Below are positions 19,048-29,117 of a stretch of 59,677 nt of DNA, one piece after another. Under the pieces are notes generated by a model, which ran no database searches, was not told the origin of the DNA, and saw nothing but the letters and a program-made list of their open reading frames with translations. This stretch comes from Thermodesulfobacteriota bacterium. Its GTDB lineage: Bacteria > Desulfobacterota > Desulfuromonadia > Desulfuromonadales > Geopsychrobacteraceae. Each line of letters starts with the position of its first letter. Positions within the stretch are counted from its first letter, which is position 1. The stretch lies in assembly GCA_028282145.1 (NCBI GenBank), contig JANQIN010000168.1, positions 1 to 59,677 of the forward strand, written 5' to 3'. The position numbers and the translations under genes are program-made.

Positions 19048-20481
19048 TTACCCGACCGAACCCAGCCGGTGCATCTTGATCAGATTGGTGGTTCCTTTGG
19101 CTGAAACGGGGCTTCCCATGGTGATCGCCACCAGATCCCCTTCCTTTAACAATCCCGCATCCACCACTGCTTTTTCAAGGGTGGAGATCTGACTCTCCGT
19201 ATCTCCGGTTCCGTCGACCAGCAGGCCGTACACCCCACCGTGCAGGGCCAGACGTCGCTTCACCCCTTTGGAGGGGGTGACACCGAAGACCGGAACCGTC
19301 GGCCGATATTTGGCAACCAGACCCGCCGTATCCCCGGTCTGAGTGAAGGCCAGAATCGCCGCGGCATCGAGATTCTCCGCCATATCGCCCACCGATTTGG
19401 CAATCGCTTCCGAGATCAGATAGGGTGCCTGGTCCTGATCGAAATGCTCAAACAGGTGTTGACGCAGGTGCGGGTCCTTCTCCACATCCTTGGCCACCTT
19501 GTCCATCAAATGAACCGCTTCCAGGGGATAAGCTCCGGTAGCCGTCTCGCCCGACAGCATGATGGCGTCGGTTCCGTCCATGATGGCGTTGGCCACATCG
19601 GAGGTTTCGGCCCGGGTCGGTCTGGGATTGTGTATCATGCTTTCCAGCATTTGGGTAGCGGTAATCACCGGCTTTCCGGCCATATTGCAGCGGTGGATGA
19701 TCTCCTTCTGGATCAACGGCACCCGTTCGGGCTGCACCTCTACTCCGAGATCTCCCCGGGCCACCATCACGCCGTCGCTCACCTCCAGGATGGCAGGAAA
19801 ATGCTCAACCGCTTCCGGTTTTTCGATCTTGGCGACCACCCGAATATCACTTTGAGCCCGTTGCAGCAAATCTTTCAGCAGAATCACGTCATGGGGCGTT
19901 CGAACAAAGGAGAGAGCGACCCAGTCGACCTCATGGTCGATACAGAACTGAAGGTCCCGCCGATCTTTCTCAGTCAGAGCGGGAGCTGACACGGACACCC
20001 CCGGGAGATTGATCCCTTTTCGGTCCTTCAGCGTTCCTCCAATCACCACCTGACAACGGACTTCCGTTTCCCCGGCCGACAGCACCCGCAATTCGAGCAG
20101 TCCGTCATCCAGCAGGATCTGATCGTCCGGTTTGACATCGTTTGGCAGCGCTTCATAGATGGTGGGAATCAGGTGATCGTGGCCCACCACATCGGCCGAA
20201 GTGATCGTGACCTCCTCCCCTTTCTTCAGCTCCAGTGCCCCCCCCGCCAACAGGCCGACCCGGATCTTAGGCCCCTGCAGATCGCCGAGGATTCCCACCG
20301 GCCAGTTTTTTGCGATAGAATACTCCCGTATTCGCCGAATCCAGAGCGCCTTGTCTGCTGGGTCTCCATGGGAAAAATTCAGTCGAAAGACATCTACGCC
20401 GGCATCAATCAGGGCATGAATCTTTTCCGGCGAGCAGGTGGCCGGTCCAAGGGTGGCAACAATCTTGGTGCGTCGAAACAT
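19048..20481 (-). CDS. pyk: Pyruvate kinase
   Basis: [64 protein letters not shown]. Start assigned at [12 protein letters not shown]; the upstream ORF extension is unlikely coding. Confidence 0.95.
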   Translation of the reverse strand: MFRRTKIVATLGPATCSPEKIHALIDAGVDVFRLNFSHGDPADKALWIRRIREYSIAKNWPVGILGDLQGPKIRVGLLAGGALELKKGEEVTITSADVVGHDHLIPTIYEALPNDVKPDDQILLDDGLLELRVLSAGETEVRCQVVIGGTLKDRKGINLPGVSVSAPALTEKDRRDLQFCIDHEVDWVALSFVRTPHDVILLKDLLQRAQSDIRVVAKIEKPEAVEHFPAILEVSDGVMVARGDLGVEVQPERVPLIQKEIIHRCNMAGKPVITATQMLESMIHNPRPTRAETSDVANAIMDGTDAIMLSGETATGAYPLEAVHLMDKVAKDVEKDPHLRQHLFEHFDQDQAPYLISEAIAKSVGDMAENLDAAAILAFTQTGDTAGLVAKYRPTVPVFGVTPSKGVKRRLALHGGVYGLLVDGTGDTESQISTLEKAVVDAGLLKEGDLVAITMGSPVSAKGTTNLIKMHRLGSVG

Positions 20482-20634
20482 AAAAAGCCTCCTCACAAGG
20501 GACAGGGGCAGTATAAATGCTGCTAAAGCATAGCACAGGGCCCCGCCCGGGCAATCGGGCGCAAAGTTTGCCCACTTGGCACGGCACATGCTATAAGTAC
20601 AGGTTCTCAAAACGTTTTTACAGGGATCTGAACC

Positions 20635-23070
20635 GTGAAAATATTTAAACTTTTGCTCCGCCTGACCCTTTGGGGAGCCTTTCTTGGCAGCCTCATGGCC
20701 GGAGCCGCGTTGGTCGGTGCGTACATTTATGTGCAGGACTCCCTGCCCAGAATCGATTCCCTGGCGGACTATCGGCCACCGATCATCACCCGTGTCTTTG
20801 CCGACGACGGCAGTCTGATTGCCGAGTTCAGTGAAGAACGTCGGATCGTCGTCCCTTATGACCAGATCCCCGAACAGCTGGTGCAGGCCTTTGTGGCGGC
20901 CGAGGATGCCAACTTCTTCGGGCATGAAGGTATCGACCTTCTGTCAATCGTGCGCGCCGCCATCAAAAACTTTCAGGCCGGCCGGATCGTTCAGGGCGGC
21001 AGCACCATTACCCAACAGGTGGCCAAAGGTTTTCTGCTGACACCGGAAAAGAAATTTTCCCGGAAATTCAAAGAGGCGATCCTTGCCTACCGGATCGAAC
21101 AGAAGTTCTCCAAAGAGGAGATCCTCTATCTCTATTTGAATCAGATTTACCTCGGCCACGGCGCCTATGGGGTTCAGGCCGCAGCCGAAAACTACTTCGA
21201 CAAGGACGTCGATGAGCTGAACCTGGCCGAGTGCGCTATTCTGGCCGGACTGCCGCAGGCCCCCAGCCGCTACTCTCCCTACCGCCATTTCGACCGGGCC
21301 CGGGACCGCCAGCGCTACGTCCTGAAGCGAATGTCCAGCGAAGGCTATATCGACCGGGATCAGATGATCGACGCTCAGAAGACACCGGTCATCGTCCACA
21401 AGAGGGTCAATTACCGGTACACCGACAACGCCTATTTCACCGAACAGGTCCGCCGGTACCTTGAAGAGAATTTCACCTCGGATGTGCTGTATCGGGAAGG
21501 GCTTCAGGTTCACACCAGCCTGAACCTGAAGATGCAGCAGGCGGGCCAGCAGGCCGTGCAGGACAATCTACGAAACCACGACAAACGGCAAGGATACCAG
21601 GGAACGCAGGTGCTGACCCCCGAGGAGGCCGAGACCTTTCTCGCGGACCAGTCGGAGAAACTGGAACAGCCCCCCGCCAACGGCGACGTCGTGCAGGGAA
21701 TCGTTCGTCCCGCCCCGGGCAAGGGAATCATGGTGGTGATCGGCCCCTATCGCGGGCGGATCGACCCCAAGGCCGAGGTCAACAAGTGGGCCGCTCCGCT
21801 GCGCCTTGGTGAAGAGGGGGAAGAGAGCCGCGGAAACCGCAAAGTTGAAAACCTCGACGAGACCGTTTCGACGGAGTCGGTTCTTCCACCCAACAGCCTG
21901 GTCCTGGTGCGTGTTCTGGGTCGGGACAAGCAGGGAACCCTCGACTTGGCGTTGGAACAGGAGGCCACAGCCCAAGGGGCGCTGGTGGCCATGGACCCCC
22001 ATTCCGGCGAGATCAAGGCGATGGTCGGCGGCTACGACTTTAAACAAAGTCAGTACAATCGCGCTATTCAGGCCAAACGTCTTCCCGGCTCGGCGATCAA
22101 ACCGCTGATCTATGCCGCAGCCCTGGACAAGGGCTACACGCCGGCCAGTATCATCCTCGATACACCTCTGATTTACGAGGAGTTGCGGGAGGAAACCGGG
22201 AAAATCATCGCCTGGAAGCCACGCAATTATTCCGAAAAGTTTTATGGCCCTACCCGCTTCCGCAAAGCGCTGGCCTCTTCCATGAATGTGGTGACGATCA
22301 AGATCCTGGAGGATATCGGAGTACGCTATGCCGCCAACTATGCCCAGAAGCTGGGCGTGGATACCCCGCTGACCCGCGATCTCACTCTTGGCCTCGGCTC
22401 GACGGCTGTCACCCCCCTGGAGATAACCCGAGCCTACTGCACGTTCGCCAACGGCGGGGTGCGGGTGACCCCTTCTTATATCAGCCGCATTTACGATCGC
22501 GATGGCAACATCCTGCATTCCATCGATCCGGCCGACTTCCCGGAAGGGATCGGACCGGGTCAGAAGCTGATCACCGAAGCACCACAGCGGGTCATCACCC
22601 AGGAAACAGCCTATCTGATCACCAACATCATGGAATCGGTGGTGCAGGAGGGAACAGGGCGTCGGGCTAAACGGATCGGCCGGCCCCTGGCCGGAAAAAC
22701 CGGCACCACCAACGATCTGAAGGATGCCTGGTTTGTCGGTTTCAGTCCCAGTCTCGTTGCCACCTCCTGGGTCGGCTACGATATCGCAGAGTATCTCGGC
22801 AAGCATGAAACTGGCAGCCGTGCCGCTTCGCCGGCCTGGATCAATTTCATGGATGAAGCCCTTCAGGAACGGCCCGTCGCCGAATTTCCCGTCCCGGACA
22901 CGATCGAGTTCCATCCGATTGATCGGGAAACCGGTCTACTGCTGGACGAGGCGGCGGATTCCTATATTGAGGTCTTTGCGCCGGGAACCGCACCCACCCG
23001 ATTTGCGGACGAAGAGGTTCAGCCGACGGCAAGGGACTTTTTCCGGCTCGACCTGGAAGAAAACCTGTAA
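20635..23070 (+). CDS. mrcA: Penicillin-binding protein 1A (bifunctional transglycosylase/transpeptidase)
   Basis: Glycosyltransferase-51 motifs (AAEDANFFGHEG, RIVQGGSTITQQVAK) and transpeptidase motifs (GSAIKP, SMN, GKTGTT). Confidence 0.93.
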   Translation: MKIFKLLLRLTLWGAFLGSLMAGAALVGAYIYVQDSLPRIDSLADYRPPIITRVFADDGSLIAEFSEERRIVVPYDQIPEQLVQAFVAAEDANFFGHEGIDLLSIVRAAIKNFQAGRIVQGGSTITQQVAKGFLLTPEKKFSRKFKEAILAYRIEQKFSKEEILYLYLNQIYLGHGAYGVQAAAENYFDKDVDELNLAECAILAGLPQAPSRYSPYRHFDRARDRQRYVLKRMSSEGYIDRDQMIDAQKTPVIVHKRVNYRYTDNAYFTEQVRRYLEENFTSDVLYREGLQVHTSLNLKMQQAGQQAVQDNLRNHDKRQGYQGTQVLTPEEAETFLADQSEKLEQPPANGDVVQGIVRPAPGKGIMVVIGPYRGRIDPKAEVNKWAAPLRLGEEGEESRGNRKVENLDETVSTESVLPPNSLVLVRVLGRDKQGTLDLALEQEATAQGALVAMDPHSGEIKAMVGGYDFKQSQYNRAIQAKRLPGSAIKPLIYAAALDKGYTPASIILDTPLIYEELREETGKIIAWKPRNYSEKFYGPTRFRKALASSMNVVTIKILEDIGVRYAANYAQKLGVDTPLTRDLTLGLGSTAVTPLEITRAYCTFANGGVRVTPSYISRIYDRDGNILHSIDPADFPEGIGPGQKLITEAPQRVITQETAYLITNIMESVVQEGTGRRAKRIGRPLAGKTGTTNDLKDAWFVGFSPSLVATSWVGYDIAEYLGKHETGSRAASPAWINFMDEALQERPVAEFPVPDTIEFHPIDRETGLLLDEAADSYIEVFAPGTAPTRFADEEVQPTARDFFRLDLEENL

Positions 23071-23166
23071 TCCTCCAGAGAGCTTGCATTTTTATGGGTT
23101 TGATTTAGCATGATAAGTCCGTGCCAATAGTGTGCGGCACAACCACGGCTTTTGGAGGAGAAAGAT

Positions 23167-23610
23167 ATGTGGCAACTGCTCGTCGGAACCTCAGACCACA
23201 TGGCCGGTCTGATCGCGAGGGCGACCCTGGGGCTGGTCCTGTTTCCCCATGGCGCTCAGAAGCTGTTGGGCTGGTTTGGCGGGGCCGGACCGGAAGCAAC
23301 GATCAACGCCCTGGGGCAGATGGGAATCCCCCCAATCCTTGCCATGGCGGTGATCGCCGGTGAGACCCTGGGAGCCCTCTTCCTTATTATCGGTTTCCTC
23401 AGCCGGTTCTGCGCCCTCTCGGTCGGTGCCATTATGGCTGGTGCTATCGTGATGGTTCACCAGCAGCATGGTTTCTTCATGAACTGGTTCGGTCAACAGG
23501 CCGGGGAAGGGTTTGAATACCACCTTCTGGCGATCGGACTGGCACTGGTGGTCTTTATCTCCGGAGGCGGGTTCGCTTCGATCGACTACCTGCTGACCCG
23601 GGAGCACTGA
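23167..23610 (+). CDS. DoxX family membrane protein
   Basis: RATLGLVLFPHGAQKLLGWFGG, VIAGETLGALFLIIGFLSRFCAL typical of DoxX; ggaggag SD. Confidence 0.87.
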   Translation: MWQLLVGTSDHMAGLIARATLGLVLFPHGAQKLLGWFGGAGPEATINALGQMGIPPILAMAVIAGETLGALFLIIGFLSRFCALSVGAIMAGAIVMVHQQHGFFMNWFGQQAGEGFEYHLLAIGLALVVFISGGGFASIDYLLTREH

Positions 23611-23836
23611 GGTTCCAACCCATTCTGCTGAAATTCGGCAGCCGACGGAGGAACGCCGAAGAAATATCCCTGCCCCAAAAGACACCCCTGCGCCAGGAGC
23701 CATTGCTTCTGGCGTTCGTTTTCGGTCTCTTCAATAAACTGCCGACCGGTCTGCTGGATATCCTTCCCCATCGCCTGATGAGTGATCGTGCAGCCCCCGA
23801 CAAAAAGCTCTTTCGATCCCGATCGACATGGATCGA
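23586..23836 (-). pseudogene. Decayed C-terminal fragment of an EAL-domain protein
   Basis: Minus-strand frame reads ...FIEETENERQKQWLLAQGCLLGQGYFFGVPPSAAEFQQN, which lines up with AEGIENEKQLQFLVEQGCHQGQGFLLGRPTPAEDM of the in-window EAL protein at 25504; an in-frame stop lies just upstream and there is no EAL signature. Confidence 0.6.
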
Positions 23837-23914
23837 TTTGTTACACTACCAGGGAGCACCAGAACGAAAAAGCGGCTGCAAAAGGCCGCTCATCATTTCA
23901 TGGGAGGAACGACG

Positions 23915-24319
23915 ATGGCCGCCGCAGAATTTCGCTTGTTACACACAATGATCCGGGTTCAGAATCTGGAAAAAAGCCTCGACTTTTATACCCGGATTCT
24001 GGGAATGACTCTCTTGCGCCAAAAAGATTATCCGGGAGGGGAGTTTACGCTTGCCTTTGTCGGTTATGGGGAGGAAAAAGAGACAGCCGTGATCGAACTG
24101 ACCCACAACTGGGGGCAGACGAAGCCCTATGAACTGGGGAACGGATTCGGCCATATCGCGCTGGGCGTCGCCGACATCTATGCCGTGTGTGACCGCCTCA
24201 AAGCGGAAGGGGCTTCGGTGGTGAGAGAGCCGGGGCCGATGAAACATGGATCGACCCATATCGCTTTTATCGAGGACCCCGACGGTTACAAGATCGAGCT
24301 GATTCAGACCGGGGGGTAA
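23915..24319 (+). CDS. gloA: Lactoylglutathione lyase (glyoxalase I)
   Basis: LLHTMIRVQNLEKSLDFYTRILGMTLLRQKDYPGGEFTLAFVGY, GHIALGV, THIAFIEDPDGYKIELIQ; ggagg SD. Confidence 0.95.
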   Translation: MAAAEFRLLHTMIRVQNLEKSLDFYTRILGMTLLRQKDYPGGEFTLAFVGYGEEKETAVIELTHNWGQTKPYELGNGFGHIALGVADIYAVCDRLKAEGASVVREPGPMKHGSTHIAFIEDPDGYKIELIQTGG

Positions 24320-24322
24320 AGG

Positions 24323-24916
24323 TTACCGACCAATCCCCAGTCGTTGATAGAAACTGGGTTTCAGATAACGGAACGATTGGATGAACGCATCAAAGACCGG
24401 CCCATGGATATCGGAGAACGGCCTTCCCTCTTCTTCCCACTGCGTAAAGATAAAGGCCACAATCCGTTCTCCCCGATAGACAAAGAGGACGCGACCGCGA
24501 ACTTTGGATTTTTTCACGGGCTCATGCCCGACGACCTGCATCTCCAGCGCCGGCTTTCCGTTCCAGGAGGTTTCGACAAAGGTCGGTGTCTCAAACTGAA
24601 CCCGTGCCGCCCACAGGTAGCGTTTGAGGAACTCAGTGGCACGGGGTTTCAGCTCTCGGCTGTACCCGAACGGTTCTTCCGCATAGGAGATCGCCACCTG
24701 CCCGGTGAAGTTTCCGTCCCATCGGACAAAGGCCAGGGACACATCCTCTTCATTCATATCGTACAGAGCCCAGGGAGCCGGCGGATGGCGGAAGGCATAT
24801 TCCTCACGCCAAACCGATTCCTCGCCGACCTTCGTCAACGTCGGTGGTTCTTTCGGCGCCGGAACGACACAGCCTCCCAGAAGAAGCGCAAGAAGAATCA
24901 ACCATCCGTATCTCAT
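24323..24916 (-). CDS. Lipoprotein of unknown function
   Basis: Lipobox LLGGC; intact ORF overlapping (ATGA) the peroxiredoxin gene. Confidence 0.7.
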   Translation of the reverse strand: MRYGWLILLALLLGGCVVPAPKEPPTLTKVGEESVWREEYAFRHPPAPWALYDMNEEDVSLAFVRWDGNFTGQVAISYAEEPFGYSRELKPRATEFLKRYLWAARVQFETPTFVETSWNGKPALEMQVVGHEPVKKSKVRGRVLFVYRGERIVAFIFTQWEEEGRPFSDIHGPVFDAFIQSFRYLKPSFYQRLGIGR

Positions 24917-25443
24917 CGGTTCTCCTCGTTCAGCTGTTTCAAAAGGGTCAGAATCGCCTGATAATCGGGAGAGCCGTCCTGGACGTAACGCAGAATTCCG
25001 TTGCGGTCGATCACCACCGTGCGCCGGGAGAACATCGGCTGCGGCTCTTTCTCGGCCCCGAACATTACGCCCAAGTAAGCCGTCTGATTCGACAACAGGG
25101 GGAACGTCAGCCCGAGATCATCGGACCATTGTTTCAGGGTAATGGGGTTATCCATGCTGACACCCGCCACGCGGGTGTTGAGGCGCTCGTAGAGGTAGAG
25201 GTTCCTCTGGTGCCCCTCCATTTCCCCGGTTCAGACGGGGGTGAAAGCCGCAGGGAAAAAGGTCAGGATCAGATGGTGACTGCCGTAGATCTGGTTGACA
25301 TAGTCAAACAGACCCTGTGTGGAGGTGAGGGTAAATTCCGGCGCCTGGTCTCCAATAGAAAACGGCTTCACCTGCTGGGCCGCCAGAACCATCGGGCTCC
25401 ACAACAGAACGGTCAGTAGAAGAAAAATCGGTACCTGTCTCAT
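24913..25443 (-). CDS. Secreted peroxiredoxin (AhpC/TSA family), candidate selenoprotein with UGA at 25231-25233 read as Sec
   Basis: ORFs 25231..25443 and 24913..25221 are in the same frame, separated only by TGA ACC GGG GAA; continuous reading gives LILTFFPAAFTPV-U-TGEMEGHQ...VAGVSMDN...FPLLSN, with the UGA at the peroxidatic Cys of the TPVC motif. Confidence 0.85.
25196..25220 (-). promoter_or_regulatory. Candidate bacterial SECIS hairpin
   Basis: mRNA UGGAGG-GGCACCAGAGGAA-CCUCUA: 6-bp stem (one G-U) with a 13-nt loop starting GG, 10 nt after the UGA codon. Confidence 0.55.
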
Positions 25444-25503
25444 CGGGTCTCTCCAAATCTTGCTCTTTTAATGAGTATACCAACCCGAGAGACAAAAGCG
25501 GAA

Positions 25504-28323
25504 TCAACGGTGCTTTTTTAACAGAACCGACATATCTTCGGCCGGTGTGGGACGGCCAAGGAGAAAGCCCTGCCCCTGGTGGCAACCTTGTTCCACCAGA
25601 AACTGCAGCTGTTTTTCATTTTCGATACCTTCGGCGACGATCTGCAGCCCCAGGTTCCAGCCAAGGTTGATGACGGTACAGACGATGGCCGCATCGTTGA
25701 ACGAGGTTTCAAAATCGGTGATAAACGAGCGGTCGATTTTCAACTTTTTGAGGGGGAACCGGCTCAGATAGGCCAGAGAGGAATAACCGGCACCAAAGTC
25801 GTCAATACTGACCGCCACACCCATCTCTTTTAGGTCGGACATGGTGGACATCGCCGCTTCGGAATGTTCCATCAAGAGATTTTCGGTAATTTCCAATTCG
25901 AGCAGATAGGGCTCGATACCTGTTTCCTCGAGAATATTGGCGACCGTCTGGCTCCAATCGCTCTGCTGAAACTGCGCCGGCGATATGTTGACCGCAACCG
26001 GCACCACAGGAAGGCCGGTCTCCTGCCAAGTGCGGATCTGATAACAGGCTTCGCGCAGAATCCAGTCTCCCATGGGAAGAATCAGGCCGGTCTCTTCGGC
26101 CAGAGGGATAAAATCTCCGGGCGGCACCATCCCCCGTTCCGGGTGATGCCAGCGAAGCAGGGCCTCCATACCCACAAGCTGTCCGTCTTCCAGTTCGAAT
26201 TGCGGCTGATAATGCAGGACAAACTGGTCCTGCTCCAGGGCTCTTCGCAGGCTGCTTTCAAGGAAGAGGAATTCGGTGGCCCGGGCATTCATCTCCGCAT
26301 GGTAAAAACGGTAACAGTTGCGGGTTTCCTTGGCCTTGTACATGGCCACATCCGCATATTTCATCAGTCCTTGTGCCGATGCCGAATCCTCAGGATAGAG
26401 AGCCAACCCGATACTGGTGGTGACAAAAAGTTCACCCTCAGGAAGGGAGATTGCCGGCTGGACCGTCTCCTTGACCTTCTGGGCCAGGTGGGTGAGGCTG
26501 TCTACATCGGTCACATCCTCCACCAGAATGACGAATTCATCCCCACCCAGGCGCCCTACCGTATCTGTGGAACGGACTGTTTTTTTCAGCCGTTCCGCCA
26601 CACGACAGAGAACCCTGTCCCCGATATCGTGTCCCAGGCTGTCGTTGATATTTTTAAAGCGATCCAGATCGAGAAAGAAAACGGCCACTCCGGTCTCGTG
26701 TCGGGCAGCCAGATTGATGGCATGCTCAAGCCGGTCCTGAAACAGAAGCCTGTTGGGCAAACCGGTCAGGGAGTCATGAAACGCCAGGTAGTTGAGTCGT
26801 TCTTCATTTTCAAGCAGCTGTAACTCATGTTGTTTTCGATCACTGATATCTCGGACATAACACAGAAGAACAGGTTGATCGGCCCATTCACACCGACTGA
26901 CCCGAATATCAACCGGGAACACGGTGCCGTTGGCCTGGCGGTGCTTGGACTCGAAATGGCGGTTGTCTTCGACCTCGATCTCTCTCAGAAGACCGTCCAG
27001 CATATCGGGGGTAAAGATCGGATCGATATCAAAAACGGACATCTTTCGAAGTTGCTCCCGCTCCACGCCCAGGCTTTCCTCGGCATGTTCGTTCACGTCC
27101 AGTATCTGTCCGTCCAGACTCACCAGATAGATAGCATCCGGTGCGTCTTCAAACAGCCGCTGCATCTGCCAGCGACTGGCCTGAAGTTCTTTTTCCGCGC
27201 GACGTCGCCGGTTGATATTCAAACTGAGCAGGGCGATGATCCACAGCAGAGAGAACAGAACACAGGCAACCGCAAAGGATTCGTAGGGATATTGGGAGAT
27301 CAGGTTGATCGGTTCGTTGATCAGGCGGCTGCCTTCCGGAAGAAGCACCCGTGGCAATTGGTGTTTCCGAAGAGCCTGATAGTCAAAAACCGCTTCTGCC
27401 GCAGTCACCGCCTGCTGAGGCTGCAAGGGGCTGTCCGAGGTGAGCATGGAGACCGCCACTTTCGCCGCAGAATTCCCTTGAAACCGACTGCTGTTGACCC
27501 AACCGCCGATCGCACCTGGCAGTAGATAGGTATCTTCCATCACAAAAATCTGGAAATCACCCGCTCCGGCAATCGCTTTGACAACCTGCGGCAAAGGCGC
27601 CACTTGATTCTGATCATCCCAGAACCCGCCGATCGTGGACAACAGGACCACGCCCTGTTTTCGTTTTCTCAACTGGGAAACAACCTGGGTCAGGGAACGA
27701 TCGGCCAGAAACTCCATTTCCAGCCAGGATCCATGCTCCCAGCCTTCCCGGCGAATCGCCTCCGCCATGGCCCTATGGGTCGAAGACCCGTCCCCGACCA
27801 CCAGGATCTCGTTCAGATCGGGGTGAAGCTTTCGCAACAGATCAAGGTTCTGCTGAACCTGAAGACGTTCAAATATCCCCTGCATTGAAGGGGTCAGGTG
27901 CCGTTCCTGGTTCAGATTGTTCACACCGCTGAAAACAATCGGGACCGTTGTGAAGACTTCCCGGGCTTCCTCAAGAACAAACGTTAATCCATTGTCGTCG
28001 GTGGTATAGATCAGATCCGGTTTGAAATTTTGGTATTTGTCGCGGAGATAGTTGAGAAAAAAGGTGCGATAGGCAGGGTCAAAGGAGCGCCGCTTGGTGT
28101 CCAGGTACTCTGAATAGATCTGAAGCTCAGTCTGAGGCAGTTTTGATTTCAGGGTGGAAGCAAATCCCTCGTGTTGCCCCTCCGTCCAGCCGTATCCCTG
28201 GTGATAAGCGTGAATCGCCAGAATCTTCAGTTCATCGGTCGAAGCAGCCGCTCCTGTCCCTGCCGAGCCCAGAAGGCACAGAAAGGTGACGACAACAATC
28301 CAGATCGATGAATTGCAAATCAT
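25504..28323 (-). CDS. Diguanylate cyclase/phosphodiesterase with periplasmic ABC_sub_bind-like sensor, PAS, GGDEF and EAL
   Basis: N-terminal signal/TM and ILAIHAYHQGYGWTEGQHEGF substrate-binding-like domain; PAS; RLGGDEFVILVED; MEALLRWHHPERG EAL; start at MICNSSIW (the ORF extends to 28398). Confidence 0.88.
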   Translation of the reverse strand: MICNSSIWIVVVTFLCLLGSAGTGAAASTDELKILAIHAYHQGYGWTEGQHEGFASTLKSKLPQTELQIYSEYLDTKRRSFDPAYRTFFLNYLRDKYQNFKPDLIYTTDDNGLTFVLEEAREVFTTVPIVFSGVNNLNQERHLTPSMQGIFERLQVQQNLDLLRKLHPDLNEILVVGDGSSTHRAMAEAIRREGWEHGSWLEMEFLADRSLTQVVSQLRKRKQGVVLLSTIGGFWDDQNQVAPLPQVVKAIAGAGDFQIFVMEDTYLLPGAIGGWVNSSRFQGNSAAKVAVSMLTSDSPLQPQQAVTAAEAVFDYQALRKHQLPRVLLPEGSRLINEPINLISQYPYESFAVACVLFSLLWIIALLSLNINRRRRAEKELQASRWQMQRLFEDAPDAIYLVSLDGQILDVNEHAEESLGVEREQLRKMSVFDIDPIFTPDMLDGLLREIEVEDNRHFESKHRQANGTVFPVDIRVSRCEWADQPVLLCYVRDISDRKQHELQLLENEERLNYLAFHDSLTGLPNRLLFQDRLEHAINLAARHETGVAVFFLDLDRFKNINDSLGHDIGDRVLCRVAERLKKTVRSTDTVGRLGGDEFVILVEDVTDVDSLTHLAQKVKETVQPAISLPEGELFVTTSIGLALYPEDSASAQGLMKYADVAMYKAKETRNCYRFYHAEMNARATEFLFLESSLRRALEQDQFVLHYQPQFELEDGQLVGMEALLRWHHPERGMVPPGDFIPLAEETGLILPMGDWILREACYQIRTWQETGLPVVPVAVNISPAQFQQSDWSQTVANILEETGIEPYLLELEITENLLMEHSEAAMSTMSDLKEMGVAVSIDDFGAGYSSLAYLSRFPLKKLKIDRSFITDFETSFNDAAIVCTVINLGWNLGLQIVAEGIENEKQLQFLVEQGCHQGQGFLLGRPTPAEDMSVLLKKHR

Positions 28324-28513
28324 ATACAGCCTGTTCGGCTTCAAAGCATGAACCCCCTCTAACAAAAGAAGGGTAAAGCAATGATCGGTCCGATGCAAAC
28401 GGTTTTTTCTCAGCGGTTTCGGTCCGATTTTTTACCAAACCAATATGGCGTCCTCATCTCTCCCTAACAGGCCCCTTCCATCCTCGGGCCACCTGAGTGA
28501 AAGGGATGGTTCA

Positions 28514-28648
28514 ATGATCTGGTTGCGTATTCTTTATCTACTGATGGGTTTTTCCATTTTGGGTCTAGCGACGATTGAACTGCTTCGGAGAACCTCGGGG
28601 CAGGATAATCTGGTCCGTCGATCGCGATCCGGGGGTTCCCTCCGATGA
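28514..28648 (+). CDS. Small single-TM hypothetical protein
   Basis: MIWLRILYLLMGFSILGLATIELLRRTSGQ...; 4-bp overlap with the downstream response regulator. Confidence 0.5.
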   Translation: MIWLRILYLLMGFSILGLATIELLRRTSGQDNLVRRSRSGGSLR

Positions 28649-29064
28649 TGTCGGACAAGACTTCAGAGGAGGAATCGCCGGGAACAGTTCTGATCGTCGA
28701 AGACGAGCCACCTCTGGCACAGATTCTGGACTACAACCTTGCTCGCAGCGGCTTTCAGACCCACGTGGCGCACGACGGCCTGACCGCCTGCAGGATGGCT
28801 GCCGCACATCGGCCGGATGCCATCCTGCTGGATATCCTGTTGCCCGACCTGGATGGGTTTGAACTCTGTCGAATGCTCAAGAAAGACCAGGATTCGGATA
28901 TCTCTTCCATTCCGGTCATCATGATCAGTGCCCTGGGGGCCCAGGAGACGATTGATCTGGGTCTTTCTCTTGGTGCTGCGGCTTATTTTACCAAGCCGTA
29001 CTCGGTCAAGCAGGTGGTTGCCTGCCTGCATGAATTATTAAAGGAGCGCGGGCAAAAAAACTGA
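28645..29064 (+). CDS. Single-domain response regulator (REC only)
   Basis: VLIVEDEPPLAQILDYNL, AILLDILLPDLDGFELC, VIMISALGAQ, YFTKPYSVKQVV. Confidence 0.92.
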   Translation: MMSDKTSEEESPGTVLIVEDEPPLAQILDYNLARSGFQTHVAHDGLTACRMAAAHRPDAILLDILLPDLDGFELCRMLKKDQDSDISSIPVIMISALGAQETIDLGLSLGAAAYFTKPYSVKQVVACLHELLKERGQKN

Positions 29065-29117
29065 CAGAGCGAGAGGGATCACAAGGAGGGGAGGACACAC
29101 GACAAAGGCTACACAGT

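Noticed and set aside
25222-25233. Interpretation of the peroxiredoxin as a nonsense-mutated pseudogene
   Set aside because: The only lesion is a UGA exactly at the catalytic Cys codon. The frame continues intact with conserved peroxiredoxin sequence and a SECIS-like hairpin follows, so Sec is more likely, though it remains unproven without sel genes in view.
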